Part shown: piece by piece, positions 10,213-18,652 of the stretch
Layout of the letters: every line of letters begins with the position of its first letter
Numbering within the stretch: the first letter of the stretch is position 1
Source of the DNA: Amazonocrinis nigriterrae CENA67
Lineage (GTDB): Bacteria > Cyanobacteriota > Cyanobacteriia > Cyanobacteriales > Nostocaceae
DNA length: 42,186 nucleotides
Assembly: GCF_016056305.1 (NCBI RefSeq)
Contig: NZ_JAECZC010000066.1
Coordinates: 25,769-67,954, forward strand
Direction: 5' to 3'
The notes under the pieces: generated by a model
What the model was told of the DNA's origin: nothing
Databases searched by the model: none
What the model saw: the letters and a program-made list of their open reading frames with translations, nothing else
Position numbers and translations under genes: made by a program

Positions 10213-10331
10213 CTCGTGCAAGTTAAAAAAGCTGTGGTGACACACGCAGGAATTGAACCTACACTTATCGTTTTAGAGACGATCGCTCTACCTTTGAGCA
10301 AGTATGTAAGCTTTTTCTGTAAGGGCACAAG
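10213..10331 (-). ncRNA. Element E: Y-RNA-like RNA nested in a tRNA and carrying another
   Basis: On the minus strand, outer stem CTTGTGC/GCACGAG (one G-U pair), loop strands CCTTAC and AACTTG, second stem AAAAAGC/GCTTTTT. Inside is a complete cloverleaf (10235-10308). The element stands in the anticodon arm of the split tRNA-like fold at 10160-10368, so the order is tRNA, Y stem, tRNA. It is the element nearest the putative promoter of the island. Confidence 0.75.
10235..10308 (-). tRNA. tRNA-like module inside element E, anticodon CUA
   Basis: In order: acceptor TACATAC, D-arm GCTC-AAAGGTA-GAGC, anticodon arm ATCGT-CTCTAAA-ACGAT with anticodon CUA, four-base variable loop, T-arm GTAGG-TTCAATT-CCTGC, acceptor GTGTGTC, discriminator A and encoded CCA (10235-10237). 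Six of seven acceptor pairs form; position 1-72 is T.C. CUA would read the amber codon UAG. Flanking AAAAAGC/GCTTTTT continue the stem, so release as a free tRNA would need cutting on both sides. It could be a mimic or a cryptic suppressor. Confidence 0.6.
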
Positions 10332-10431
10332 TGGCATCCGGGAACTCTACCGTTAGAGCTACAGACCCAAGTTTGCATAACTGTGATGTTCTGATGGAGA
10401 CTATCGCAACTTTAATCGCAGCTAAGGCAAG

Positions 10432-10512
10432 TGGAACCGTCGGGAGTTGAACCCGAATCCTGCAACCGTCCGTTTGTTGGTTTCGGAGCAGTCGAACACC
10501 AATCGCGGCCCC
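10432..10512 (-). tRNA. D-armless tRNA-like or mini tmRNA-like domain
   Basis: Acceptor strands GGGGCCG (10512-10506) and CGGTTCC (10439-10433) pair fully, two as G-U, and the T-arm TCGGG-TTCAACT-CCCGA is canonical. There is no D stem; the piece GGTGTTCGAC in its place resembles the D-loop of tmRNA (GGATTCGAC). A helix formed by CTGC/GCAG and AACC/GGTT follows, which may equal tmRNA helix P2 or a tRNA-Ser variable arm. GGCAA (10522-10518) and TTGCC (10430-10426) extend the stem outside. No reading frame for a tag peptide fits in 81 nt. It stands first in the island, near the promoter. Confidence 0.55.
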
Positions 10513-10636
10513 AAAAGTTGCCTTTGCCGATGGAAATTGCGATCGCTACACCCCAAAAAGTACCATCTATGGAGTTGTCAAGGTTCTGAGAGGTTTTGGT
10601 TTTGCCTCTTGAGAAGGCTTTTGTCTCTATACTACA

Positions 10637-10665
10637 TATGTAATACATAAACTACATGATGTCAA
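10637..10665 (-). promoter_or_regulatory. Putative promoter and repeated operator of the Ro60/Y-RNA island
   Basis: On the minus strand TTGACA (10665-10660) is followed after 17 bases by TACATA (10642-10637), a plausible sigma-70 promoter reading into the tRNA-like domain at 10512. The motif TGTAGT occurs three times at about 20-base spacing between 10630 and 10678, and TAATACATAAACTACA (plus) recurs with one change before element A. The spacing suggests a regulator binding side by side on one face of the helix. Confidence 0.5.
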
Positions 10666-10737
10666 GGGGATACTACAAATTTTTTTTTGGCAAGTCATAT
10701 CATGTCCGGCTAATTACTTACGATATAGTCGGTTTGC

Positions 10738-10833
10738 CTGGTAATAGGTAATAGGTAATGGGTGATGGGTGATGAGTGAGATGTGATGACTAATAGTAAA
10801 ATCCAATTACCAATTCCCAATTACCAATCAAAT
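10738..10833 (+). repeat. Dispersed intergenic repeat, copy 1
   Basis: Tandem GGTAATGGGTGAT-like units run into GATGTGATGACTAATAGTA and AAATCCAATTACCAATTCCC. The same order recurs at 38309-38420 and 41010-41106, and in reverse at 27658-27755, making a family of about 100 bases. Its ends are mutually complementary (GGTAAT, ATTACC), so it can fold back. Confidence 0.8.
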
Positions 10834-10840
10834 TATTAGA

Positions 10841-10871
10841 CCTATGAGCAAAAGTTACTTTTGCTCATAGG
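10841..10871. repeat. Perfect 14-bp inverted repeat
   Basis: CCTATGAGCAAAAG and CTTTTGCTCATAGG flank the triplet TTA. The hairpin has no T-run on either side and so is not a classic terminator. The region from 10872 to 11268 holds a CCCTTTTCCC tract and the leader of the NDH-2 gene, with no other gene supported. Confidence 0.7.
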
Positions 10872-11268
10872 GGGGAAAGGGACTCATGTTAAAGGGAAAA
10901 GGGTTTTTATTAGCCCTTTCCCCTTTACCCCTTACCCTTTTCCCCACTTCTGCAAGAAGTCTATTGACTGGCAGCACTAGAAACAAAGCAGGAATTGCAA
11001 AGACGCGACAATCATCAAGCTTATTGCTTTCAAAGAACCCCATAGCTTTCCTTGCATAAACACCAAAGCAATGAACGATAAATTAAATAGTTACAGTCCT
11101 CAGCTATCAATTATCAATCAACAGCTTTAATGCCTCTTTGAACTGTAGTTTGCATTACTTTAACTATTTTTTCATTTGTTCAAGATAAACAGAAAAAAAT
11201 GTGACATTTTCGATACAAATTTGTTAAGAATAGTTACAGCACCCCCGAAAAACAAGGAAACACTTATT

Positions 11269-12630
11269 ATGGTAGATAGACTTGAAAATAAACCACCCCA
11301 TCAGGTTGTAATTGTTGGTGGTGGGTTTGGAGGACTGTATACTGCAAAGGCGCTTGCTAAAGCCCCGGTAGAGGTTACTCTTATAGATAAACGTAACTTT
11401 CACCTATTTCAACCACTTTTGTACCAAGTTGCCACAGGTACGCTATCACCTGCTGATATTTCCTCACCCTTGCGAGCAGTACTCAGTAAGAGCAAGAATA
11501 CCAAAGTATTGTTAGGCGAAGTGAGTGATATTGATCTAGAAGTACAAAAAGTCATCTTGGGCGATGAAGCAATAGCATACGATACTTTAATTGTCGCCAC
11601 AGGTGCAAAGCATTCCTATTTTGGTAAAGATAATTGGGAAGAATTTGCCCCAGGTTTGAAAACTGTAGAAGATGCCATAGAAATGCGTCGGCGGATTTTT
11701 ACAGCATTTGAAGCAGCGGAAAAAGAAACTGAAAAAGAAAAACGCCGTGCTTGGTTGACGTTTGTGATTGTGGGTGGTGGCCCTACTGGAGTAGAATTGG
11801 CGGGTGCGATCGCGGAACTAGCATACCAAACTCTCAAAGAAGATTTCCGCAACATTGACACTTCAGAAACCAGAATTTTACTTTTAGAAGGCATGGATCG
11901 TATCTTGCCACCTTTTGCACCAGAGTTATCACAAGCAGCAGAAGACTCTCTCAAGCAGTTGGGTGTGGTTGTGCAGACAAAGACGTTGGTAACAAATATT
12001 GAAAATGATATTGTTACCGTGAAACAAGGAGATGAAGTCAGAGAAATTGCTTCAAAAACGGTATTGTGGGCAGCAGGTGTGAAAGCTTCACCGATGGGGA
12101 AAGTTTTAGCAGAACGCACTGGTGTAGAATGCGATCGCGCCGGACGAATCATCGTCGAACCAGATTTGAGTATCAAGGGACATGGTAATATCTTTGTAAT
12201 TGGTGACTTGGCGAATTTTTCCCATCAAAATGGCAAACCTTTACCTGGCGTTGCACCCGTAGCCATGCAGGAAGGAGAATATGTAGCGACACTAATTCAA
12301 CAGCGGCTTCAAGGTAAGACATTACCACAATTTGCTTACAGCGATCGCGGTAGTTTAGCGATGATTGGGCAAAATTCTGCTGTTGTAGATTTAGGTTTTA
12401 TCAAACTCAAAGGTTTCTTTGCATGGCTATTTTGGCTATTAATTCACGTTTACTTTTTAATTGAGTTTGACAATAAATTAATTGTGATGATTCAATGGGC
12501 ATGGAACTATATCACCCGCAATCGTGGAGCCAGATTAATTACAGGTCAAGAATCGCTATCACAAGTAGGAACCAATAACATTAATAGTTATTACACACCA
12601 GCGGAAAATAGACAACCAGTTAATGTGTAA
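11269..12630 (+). CDS. ndb: Type 2 NAD(P)H:quinone oxidoreductase (NDH-2), 453 aa
   Basis: NDH-2 oxidises NAD(P)H with a FAD cofactor and reduces plastoquinone without pumping protons. The FAD-binding loop VVIVGGGFGGLYTAKAL begins about residue 13, and the NAD(P)H-binding loop FVIVGGGPTGVELAGAI lies about residue 165. The second FAD motif, NIFVIGDLA, is near 310. A hydrophobic segment near the C-terminus (FFAWLFWLLIHVYFLIEF) probably anchors the enzyme to the membrane. I placed the start at ATG 11269, ten bases after AAGGAAA; the longer frame from 11176 adds 31 atypical residues. Which of the NdbA, NdbB or NdbC paralogues it is cannot be decided from sequence by eye. Confidence 0.9.
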   Translation: MVDRLENKPPHQVVIVGGGFGGLYTAKALAKAPVEVTLIDKRNFHLFQPLLYQVATGTLSPADISSPLRAVLSKSKNTKVLLGEVSDIDLEVQKVILGDEAIAYDTLIVATGAKHSYFGKDNWEEFAPGLKTVEDAIEMRRRIFTAFEAAEKETEKEKRRAWLTFVIVGGGPTGVELAGAIAELAYQTLKEDFRNIDTSETRILLLEGMDRILPPFAPELSQAAEDSLKQLGVVVQTKTLVTNIENDIVTVKQGDEVREIASKTVLWAAGVKASPMGKVLAERTGVECDRAGRIIVEPDLSIKGHGNIFVIGDLANFSHQNGKPLPGVAPVAMQEGEYVATLIQQRLQGKTLPQFAYSDRGSLAMIGQNSAVVDLGFIKLKGFFAWLFWLLIHVYFLIEFDNKLIVMIQWAWNYITRNRGARLITGQESLSQVGTNNINSYYTPAENRQPVNV

Positions 12631-12759
12631 TTGATAATAGGTCAAAAGGAGCTAGTGCGTTCGCAAGTTTACAGGGAGGCACTGGCTACCTAATTGTAAT
12701 TATAGGGTATTGAACTATTGCCTATTTCCTATTTCTTTTTCATTTTATTTTTCCAGGGT

Positions 12760-13914
12760 TTAATTATTTTGAAATGGCAAGCTTACAATAAATGTTGTAC
12801 CTATTCCCGCTTTACTAGCATAAGTAATTTCTCCTCCATGTAAATCTACATAGTGTTTGACGATTGCCAGTCCTAAACCATGTCCTGGAATTTTACCAAC
12901 ATTGCTACCTCTGTAAAATGAATTAAACAAATTTTCTTGGTCAGCTTCCAAAATTCCAATACCCTGGTCTTGAATGCGGAAAATAGCTTCTCCCTGTACA
13001 CAAAATAAGTCAAAATGTACTGTGCTACCTTGGGGTGAATATTTAATTGCGTTAGATAGTAAATTGATGAGAATATGACGCAATAGTTTTTTGTCCAAGC
13101 CAGGTAATCTGTGTTTTGTAGTTAGTAAATGTGAATTTGGGACAGTATTAGTATCGTCTTTAATTGTACAAAGTCCCTCCATAGAGAAGATAATCTTGTA
13201 ATCATCACCTACACTCAATTGTATTTCTGAGACTAAAACTTTACAAAAATTCTCCAAATCTAATGGTGATGGATTAAAAGAATCTCTACCAACTTCTGAT
13301 TTACCAATTAGCAAAACATCACTTAATAAAGTATCTAAATGTTTCACAGCGTTTTGAATTTCATAGATATACTCTTGTTTTTGATTTTCAGTTAATTGGT
13401 TACTTGAATTTACTAATAATTCTGTATAATTAAAAATATTACTCAATGGATTACGAAACTCATGGCTAACCATTGAAACAAAACATGACTCAAGATTTCT
13501 GCTTTGTTTTTCTTTTTTGAGAGCTTCGCGCATTAACAATTCTGTCTGATACTTGTTGAGCGCAATTTCAATAGTGCTAATTAATTGATTTTCTTTAAAT
13601 GGTTTAATTATATAGCCAAATGGTTGCGTATTCTTGGCTTTTTGTAGTATATTTTGATCAGAATAAGCAGTCATATAAACTACTGGTATTTGGAAGCAAT
13701 CTATAATTTCTTGAGCAGCTTCTATACCGTTCATCTCACCTTTTAGCATTATATCTATTAATACTAAATCTGGATGGAACTCTGCTACTTTTGCAATTGC
13801 TTGTTCTCCATTTCCGGTAACAGCAGGAACAATATATCCTGAATTTTCGAGACAATTTTTAATGTCACAAGCAATAATACTTTCTTCTTCAATAACCAGT
13901 ATTTTTGCTTTCAT
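12760..13914 (-). CDS. Response-regulator/histidine-kinase fusion, 384 aa
   Basis: An N-terminal receiver domain (residues 1-120) carries the phosphoacceptor D54 in LVLIDIML and the conserved KPF lysine. A short coiled linker leads to a HisKA domain with H151 in SHEFRNPLSN, and a HATPase domain with N box NLLSNAIKYSP, G1 DQGIG and G2 GHGLGLAIV. The kinase has no sensor domain, so its input must come through the receiver, as in many cyanobacterial phosphorelays. The upstream gap contains no partner gene. Its target is unknown. Confidence 0.9.
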   Translation of the reverse strand: MKAKILVIEEESIIACDIKNCLENSGYIVPAVTGNGEQAIAKVAEFHPDLVLIDIMLKGEMNGIEAAQEIIDCFQIPVVYMTAYSDQNILQKAKNTQPFGYIIKPFKENQLISTIEIALNKYQTELLMREALKKEKQSRNLESCFVSMVSHEFRNPLSNIFNYTELLVNSSNQLTENQKQEYIYEIQNAVKHLDTLLSDVLLIGKSEVGRDSFNPSPLDLENFCKVLVSEIQLSVGDDYKIIFSMEGLCTIKDDTNTVPNSHLLTTKHRLPGLDKKLLRHILINLLSNAIKYSPQGSTVHFDLFCVQGEAIFRIQDQGIGILEADQENLFNSFYRGSNVGKIPGHGLGLAIVKHYVDLHGGEITYASKAGIGTTFIVSLPFQNN

Positions 13915-14508
13915 TGTTTTTCCCCTAGTTTGGCATAACGAATTTAATTGTAAATAAGGTTTCTAAATAGAAGTAAACTTTTTGAACATCACAATTGCCA
14001 TAGTTCAGAAACTGGAAAAATAAGAAAAAATGTTGAAATTTGTTTACTGAGTATACACCGCAAGATGATACGATAAGATTTTAAGCAGTATTTTTACCAT
14101 AAAAATCCTAGATATCCAGTATAAATACGGCTGAAAAGTTTTTTATCCTTGAAAAATTAATAACATTGCTACCCAAGTAAGTAAAATCTCAGAATAATGG
14201 CTTTATAGTATGAATAATGACATTTTTGGTTAAAAGCTTAGAAATTGATTAGTTATCTGATGATAGAGTAAGTCATAATTAATATAATTGCTTCAGTAAA
14301 ATCACTTATATTATTTCAGTAATTTTTAAATAAATTTTATTTGAATGTATTTCAAAGACAGTATTTATACTCAGATGACTTTAGCGACGTTTGTAGCGTC
14401 ACCCGGAAGGAGCGACTATAGGTTTGTCTTGAGGCAAACTTTGGATAACTCTGCATTTTTTGGTGAGGTTAACCAGTAAATTAGATATGGGGAGTAAAAA
14501 ATAAACTG
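13915..14508. other. AT-rich intergenic stretch before glcE
   Basis: About 590 bases with no gene. Divergent promoters for the kinase gene and glcE must lie here. Small hairpins occur at 14387-14400 (GACG/CGTC) and 14422-14439 (GTTTGTC/GGCAAAC, loop TTGA), the latter in the glcE leader. Confidence 0.4.
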
Positions 14509-15822
14509 ATGAATGCGATGTCTAACGACAAGCCGCCAAGTGTCTACGCCTCTACTCTTGCATCTACCCTCGGTGACGAAAATGTTGTCTGTCTTTGGGA
14601 AAATCTCGAACTCAGCCAGCAAAAACATATCCAACAAGCGATCGCTTCCACAAATCCTCCCAGTTGTATTGTCTATCCGCGTACTACTGAACAACTAGCG
14701 GCTGTCATCGCAGTTAGTCATCGTCATAACTGGCGCGTTCTGACTTGTGGTAGTGGTAGTAAACTCACCTGGGGTGGTTTAGCTAAAGGTGCTGATGTCG
14801 TAGTCAGTACAGAACGTATCAATCAACTAATTGAACACGCAGTTGGTGATTTAACTGTCACGGTAGAAGCTGGGATGAAATTCTCTCATCTGCAAGCAAT
14901 TTTGGCAGCCTCTCGCCAATTTCTGGCACTTGATCCCACAGCAGCCGAGTCAGCAACCATTGGTGGTATCGTGGCTACAGCTGATACAGGTTCGCTGCGA
15001 CAACGCTATGGTAGTGTGCGAGATCAGCTTTTGGGTATTACTTTTGTGCGTGCTGATGGACAAATTGCCAAGGCTGGAGGACGAGTAGTGAAAAATGTTG
15101 CCGGATACGACTTGATGAAGTTGTTTACTGGTTCATACGGCACATTAGGGATTATTAGTCAAGTAACTTTTCGAGTTTATCCATTACCAGAATTATCGGG
15201 TACGGTGGTGCTGACTGGCACACCAGAGGCTATATCTCAAGCTGCCCAAACTCTGCGAGGTTCTGCGTTAACACCAACTCAAGCTGATTTACTTGCAACT
15301 CAACTAGTTTCTAGCTTAGATTTGGGTCAAGGGTTAGGATTAATTGCTCGTTTCCAAAGCATTAGTGAAAGTGTCAAAGAACAATCAAACCGACTTTTAG
15401 AAGTAGGAGAAAAGTTGGGTTTAGCTGGGGTAATTTATTGGGATGAGAATGAAGCTAATTTATGGCAGAGATTACAACAACAAATGCATTCTCCTGCCAC
15501 AGAATCAGAAATTAGTTGCAAAATAGGAGTGTTACCTACTGCTGCTGTGGAGATTTTGACTCAAACTAAAATGGGTTTGATTCACATTGCTAGTGGTTTA
15601 GGGTGGTTGCGGTTTGAGGAACAAAATCAGGTTTTAGCAATGCGCGATCGCTGTGAACAAAATGGCGGTTTTTTAACGGTTATGGAAGCACGGATTGCGG
15701 TAAAACAGCAAATCGATGTTTGGGGTTATAAGGGTAATGCTTTACAGTTGATGCGCGGCATTAAAGAAGAGTTTGATGGTAAGAGTATTTTAAGTCCTGG
15801 TCGTTTTGTGGGTGGGATTTAG
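14509..15822 (+). CDS. glcE: Glycolate dehydrogenase FAD-binding subunit GlcE, 437 aa
   Basis: GlcD, GlcE and GlcF oxidise the photorespiratory product glycolate to glyoxylate. This protein has a PCMH-type FAD-binding domain over residues 55-230, with the pyrophosphate-contact block VLTCGSGSKLTWGG and TIGGIVATADTGSLRQRYG. The C-terminal FAD-oxidase part ends in SILSPGRFVGG, a motif typical of the family. It is followed by glcF with a small gap, giving a glcE-glcF operon; glcD is not in this window and may be elsewhere. Starts at 14509 and 14518 are both possible. Confidence 0.88.
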   Translation: MNAMSNDKPPSVYASTLASTLGDENVVCLWENLELSQQKHIQQAIASTNPPSCIVYPRTTEQLAAVIAVSHRHNWRVLTCGSGSKLTWGGLAKGADVVVSTERINQLIEHAVGDLTVTVEAGMKFSHLQAILAASRQFLALDPTAAESATIGGIVATADTGSLRQRYGSVRDQLLGITFVRADGQIAKAGGRVVKNVAGYDLMKLFTGSYGTLGIISQVTFRVYPLPELSGTVVLTGTPEAISQAAQTLRGSALTPTQADLLATQLVSSLDLGQGLGLIARFQSISESVKEQSNRLLEVGEKLGLAGVIYWDENEANLWQRLQQQMHSPATESEISCKIGVLPTAAVEILTQTKMGLIHIASGLGWLRFEEQNQVLAMRDRCEQNGGFLTVMEARIAVKQQIDVWGYKGNALQLMRGIKEEFDGKSILSPGRFVGGI

Positions 15823-15823
15823 G

Positions 15824-15866
15824 AAACGAACCGCCAAGACGCCAAGGACGCCAAGAGAGAGGGAGA
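15824..15866. repeat. Dispersed 'aaccgccaagacgccaagg' repeat
   Basis: This sequence between glcE and glcF is the inverse copy of that at 7975-8014. It lies just before the glcF start and causes the reading frame to look open upstream of the real ATG. Confidence 0.7.
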
Positions 15867-15877
15867 GAAGAATTAAT

Positions 15878-17233
15878 ATGCAAGTTTCAGATAATTCTGT
15901 TAATAATACGGCTAGTATCAAAAATTTGAAGGGTTTTGATGCTAATCATCCACCAGATCCAAAGTTGATTGATAGTTGTGTGCATTGTGGGTTTTGTCTT
16001 TCGACTTGTCCTAGTTATCGGGTAATTGGCAAGGAGATGGATTCCCCTAGGGGACGCATCTATTTAATGGATGCAATTAATGAGGGTGAAATTGCTTTGA
16101 ATACGGCAACAACACAACATTTTGATTCTTGTTTGGGTTGTCTTGCTTGTGTGACAATTTGTCCTTCTGGTGTGCAGTATGATAAGTTAATTTCTGCAAC
16201 TCGTCACCAAGTTGAACGAAATTATCCTCGGAGTTTGCCTGATAGAGTTTTTCGCCAACTGATATTTTCTCTGTTTCCTTATCCCAACGTTTTACGAGTT
16301 TTATTGGTTCCAGTATTAATTTATCAAAAGTTGGGTTTTTCTAAGTTCTTTCGCGCTACGGGTTTACTTAAGAATATATCGCCTCGTTTGGCAGCAATGG
16401 AATCAATTTTGCCAGAGGTGACTCTCAAATCTTTTCAAAGCAATTTACCTACTGTGATTCCGGCTCAAAATCAAAAGCGTTATCGAGTTGGTGTAATTTT
16501 GGGATGTGTACAACGGCTGTTTTTCTCGCCAGTGAATGAAGCTACGGTGAGGGTTTTAACAGCAAATGGTTGTGAAGTTGTGATTCCGCGATCGCAAGGT
16601 TGTTGTGCAGCACTTCCCGAACACCAAGGACAAACAGAACAAGCGAAAGCTTTAGCTAGGCAAATGATTGATAGTTTTGCAAATACTAATGTAGATTTTG
16701 TAATTATCAATGCTGCCGGTTGTGGTCATACTTTGAAAGAATACGGTCACATATTAGAAGATGACCCAGAATATCGGCAAAAGGCCAAGGATTTTGCTGC
16801 TAAAGTTAGAGATGCTCAAGAGTTTTTAGCGACAGTTGGGTTAACAACACAACTATCACCATTGACAGATAAACCATTGAATTTAGTTTATCAAGATGCA
16901 TGTCATTTATTACATGGACAAAAAATTAGTGTGCAGCCTCGTCAGCTGTTGCAACAAATTCCAGATGTGAAATTAAAAGAACCTATAGACGCAGCTTTGT
17001 GTTGTGGTAGTGCCGGAGTTTATAATATGCTGCAACCAGAAGTAGCTGAGGAATTAGGTAAGCAAAAAGTACAGAACTTGCTGAATACTGGTGCTAATTT
17101 AATTGCTTCTCCTAATCCAGGTTGTACATTGCAAATTACTAAACATTTGCAATTGCAAGGTAAGGAAATTTCAGTTATCCACCCGATGGAGTTATTGGAT
17201 TATTCGATTCGGGGTGTGAAGTTGGAATTGTAG
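15878..17233 (+). CDS. glcF: Glycolate dehydrogenase iron-sulfur subunit GlcF, 451 aa
   Basis: GlcF passes electrons from the flavin subunits to the quinone pool. Two 4Fe-4S motifs are present: CVHCGFCLSTCPSY near residue 36 and CLGCLACVTICPSG near 88. Two CCG (cysteine-rich) domains follow, with GCCAALPEHQGQ, AAGCGHTLKEYG, DACHLLHGQ and CCGSAGVYN. ATG 15878 begins the conserved part; the frame from 15806 runs through a dispersed repeat and is rejected. The gene follows glcE by 55 bases. Confidence 0.9.
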   Translation: MQVSDNSVNNTASIKNLKGFDANHPPDPKLIDSCVHCGFCLSTCPSYRVIGKEMDSPRGRIYLMDAINEGEIALNTATTQHFDSCLGCLACVTICPSGVQYDKLISATRHQVERNYPRSLPDRVFRQLIFSLFPYPNVLRVLLVPVLIYQKLGFSKFFRATGLLKNISPRLAAMESILPEVTLKSFQSNLPTVIPAQNQKRYRVGVILGCVQRLFFSPVNEATVRVLTANGCEVVIPRSQGCCAALPEHQGQTEQAKALARQMIDSFANTNVDFVIINAAGCGHTLKEYGHILEDDPEYRQKAKDFAAKVRDAQEFLATVGLTTQLSPLTDKPLNLVYQDACHLLHGQKISVQPRQLLQQIPDVKLKEPIDAALCCGSAGVYNMLQPEVAEELGKQKVQNLLNTGANLIASPNPGCTLQITKHLQLQGKEISVIHPMELLDYSIRGVKLEL

Positions 17234-17250
17234 ATTGGGAATGTAGCAAA

Positions 17251-17297
17251 ATTAAAAAAATTGATGGTCAAGGTTAGTTTTCTACCTTGACCATCAA
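17251..17297 (-). terminator. Strong intrinsic terminator
   Basis: TTGATGGTCAAGGT and ACCTTGACCATCAA form a perfect 14-bp stem around a 9-base loop. On the minus strand the stem is followed by seven T, so it ends transcription of the stress cluster arriving from 17442. It may also stop glcF transcription on the plus strand. Confidence 0.85.
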
Positions 17298-17331
17298 ACT
17301 AATCTAAACTGTACTTAATCACTTATTAGTC

Positions 17332-17412
17332 GTAGGGTGTGTTAACGTGACAGCGTAACGCACCTATTATTTGTTAAGCGGTGCGTTAGGCTTAACGCTG
17401 TAATGCACCTTA
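17332..17412. repeat. Palindromic 'gtgcgtta...taacgcac' repeat
   Basis: GTGTGTTAACGTGACAGCGT and its partial inverse form a dispersed palindromic repeat, common in Nostocales intergenic regions. Confidence 0.65.
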
Positions 17413-17441
17413 CTGACTGACTCTAGCCTGTTGACAAATTT

Positions 17442-17801
17442 CTACTGATTTCCTGTCACTTTTTGTAGATAATTTTCAACTTTGTCTATTACACTAGTAG
17501 CATTTTGAGAGTTTTCAGGACGCTTCATTTTATTTTTATCAGCATCACCTTGAACTTCATTAAGACCTGCTTGTGATTTTGATTGCACTTCTTCTAAGCT
17601 AGGAGGTGCAGAACGAGCCACTTTATCGGTTTCCTTTTGAATGCCATTTAATTGTGTAGTACCTTCGGAAAGATCACTTTTTGAGCTACCAATTGCAGCC
17701 GCAGGGAAGGCGTTAGTCAAGAGTAAAGTTAAGCATAAAGCAGCTGCAATTACAAAACGGAAAGGACGGATAATAGGTTGAATGAAACGAATCAAACTCA
17801 T
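17442..17801 (-). CDS. Small secreted protein of a stress cluster, 119 aa
   Basis: A basic start and a hydrophobic core (FVIAAALCLTLLLTNAFPAAA) form a signal peptide with cleavage likely after AAA at residue 36. The mature part is polar and helical (LEEVQSKSQAGLNEVQGDADK) with no cysteine. I do not recognise a catalytic family. It lies 47 bases downstream of the coiled-coil protein and two genes below an Lti46.2-like protein, so it is probably co-regulated with them under cold, salt or drying stress. Confidence 0.8.
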   Translation of the reverse strand: MSLIRFIQPIIRPFRFVIAAALCLTLLLTNAFPAAAIGSSKSDLSEGTTQLNGIQKETDKVARSAPPSLEEVQSKSQAGLNEVQGDADKNKMKRPENSQNATSVIDKVENYLQKVTGNQ

Positions 17802-17848
17802 GATTTTTCTCCTTGGTAATCAGATTGAACAAAAAATTTCACTAAATC

Positions 17849-18136
17849 TTACTTGAAATGAGTTGAAGCACGTTTAAAGGAAGTTTGTAGTTCATCCCAA
17901 GCGCTTTCTAAACCTGCTCTAATATCTTGCCAAGCATTGCCACTAGATGCTTTCAGTTCTTGAAGTTTTTCACGAGCTACTGCATACTTATCATTTAAAA
18001 CTTCAATCTGCTCGTGATATTTATCTTTAGCATCTGCCTTGGCTAGAGATGCTTGAACTTTCAACTCATCAATTTTAGTATGCAGTTTTGAAATTTGCTC
18101 TTCCATTTCTGCTTGATATTCTTCCTTGGTTTTCAT
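17849..18136 (-). CDS. Small coiled-coil protein, 95 aa
   Basis: The whole chain is helical with heptad patterns (QAEMEEQISKLHTKIDELKVQ, YAVAREKLQELK) and a C-terminal amphipathic helix (AWDELQTSFKRASTHFK). Proteins of this kind are frequent in cyanobacterial stress clusters. No enzyme motif is present. A Shine-Dalgarno-like GAGGTAG precedes the ATG. Confidence 0.8.
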   Translation of the reverse strand: MKTKEEYQAEMEEQISKLHTKIDELKVQASLAKADAKDKYHEQIEVLNDKYAVAREKLQELKASSGNAWQDIRAGLESAWDELQTSFKRASTHFK

Positions 18137-18652
18137 GGCTACCTCTCTAATAGGACAAAACGGTTTTTATAGTTACAAGACAAATAAAGTTGTCTTTTTT
18201 CAAATAAAAGTTTAATTTGAATGATGTTTTTCTTGCTGCATTGATTAATCAATCAATTTTGTACTAATTAAGTTATACTTGAAAATTCATAATCTCTGAA
18301 TCAATCTCAAGGATAAAACAAGATAAAAATCTACCAATCTGTAGAAGCTATTATGCAATTTAAAAATAATCCTCCAGATAGAATACCTATTCAGGTGAAG
18401 ATTGTTTCAATATGAATATATATAAAGTCATATTTATGATAATTATCAAAAATAAGTAGATCGGCGTAAATATTTATCGTTGGGATAAGGCAGGAGGCAG
18501 GATTAAAGAGGGTTTTAGCCTAGTTCATCTTTGTTAATATAGTTTGGTTTTTTCCCAACTACTTACTTAAAAGGAGAATTGAAAAATACATAATTTCCAA
18601 TCCTCCATAGTTTACTTGTAATATTAATTTTTTGTAAGTTTGCGATTAAAAA
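18137..18652. other. Intergenic stretch in the stress cluster
   Basis: About 515 AT-rich bases that must hold the promoter of the minus-strand pair below. No gene or clear terminator was found. Confidence 0.35.

Larger units (their letters stand above)
10160..10368 (-). tRNA. Outer tRNA-like fold split by element E
   Basis: The 5' strand GGGTCTG (10368-10362) and 3' strand CAGATCC (10167-10161) pair at all seven positions. Between them come a D-arm GCTC..CGGTA..GAGT, then a long insertion, and then a T-arm ATCGG-TTCAATT-CCGAT. The insertion is element E, which replaces the anticodon loop and is carried on TCCC/GGGA pairs. No CCA is encoded. A hairpin GTGAG-TGCAACT-CTCAC lies on the 3' side, but its loop lacks U33, so it is not an anticodon arm. 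Processing by RNase P at the acceptor is possible. The fold could be a tRNA gene invaded by a Y RNA, or a designed mimic platform. Confidence 0.6.

Noticed and set aside
10855-11043. Minus-strand 62-codon frame
   Set aside because: It runs through a CCCTTTCCCC low-complexity tract and a palindrome.
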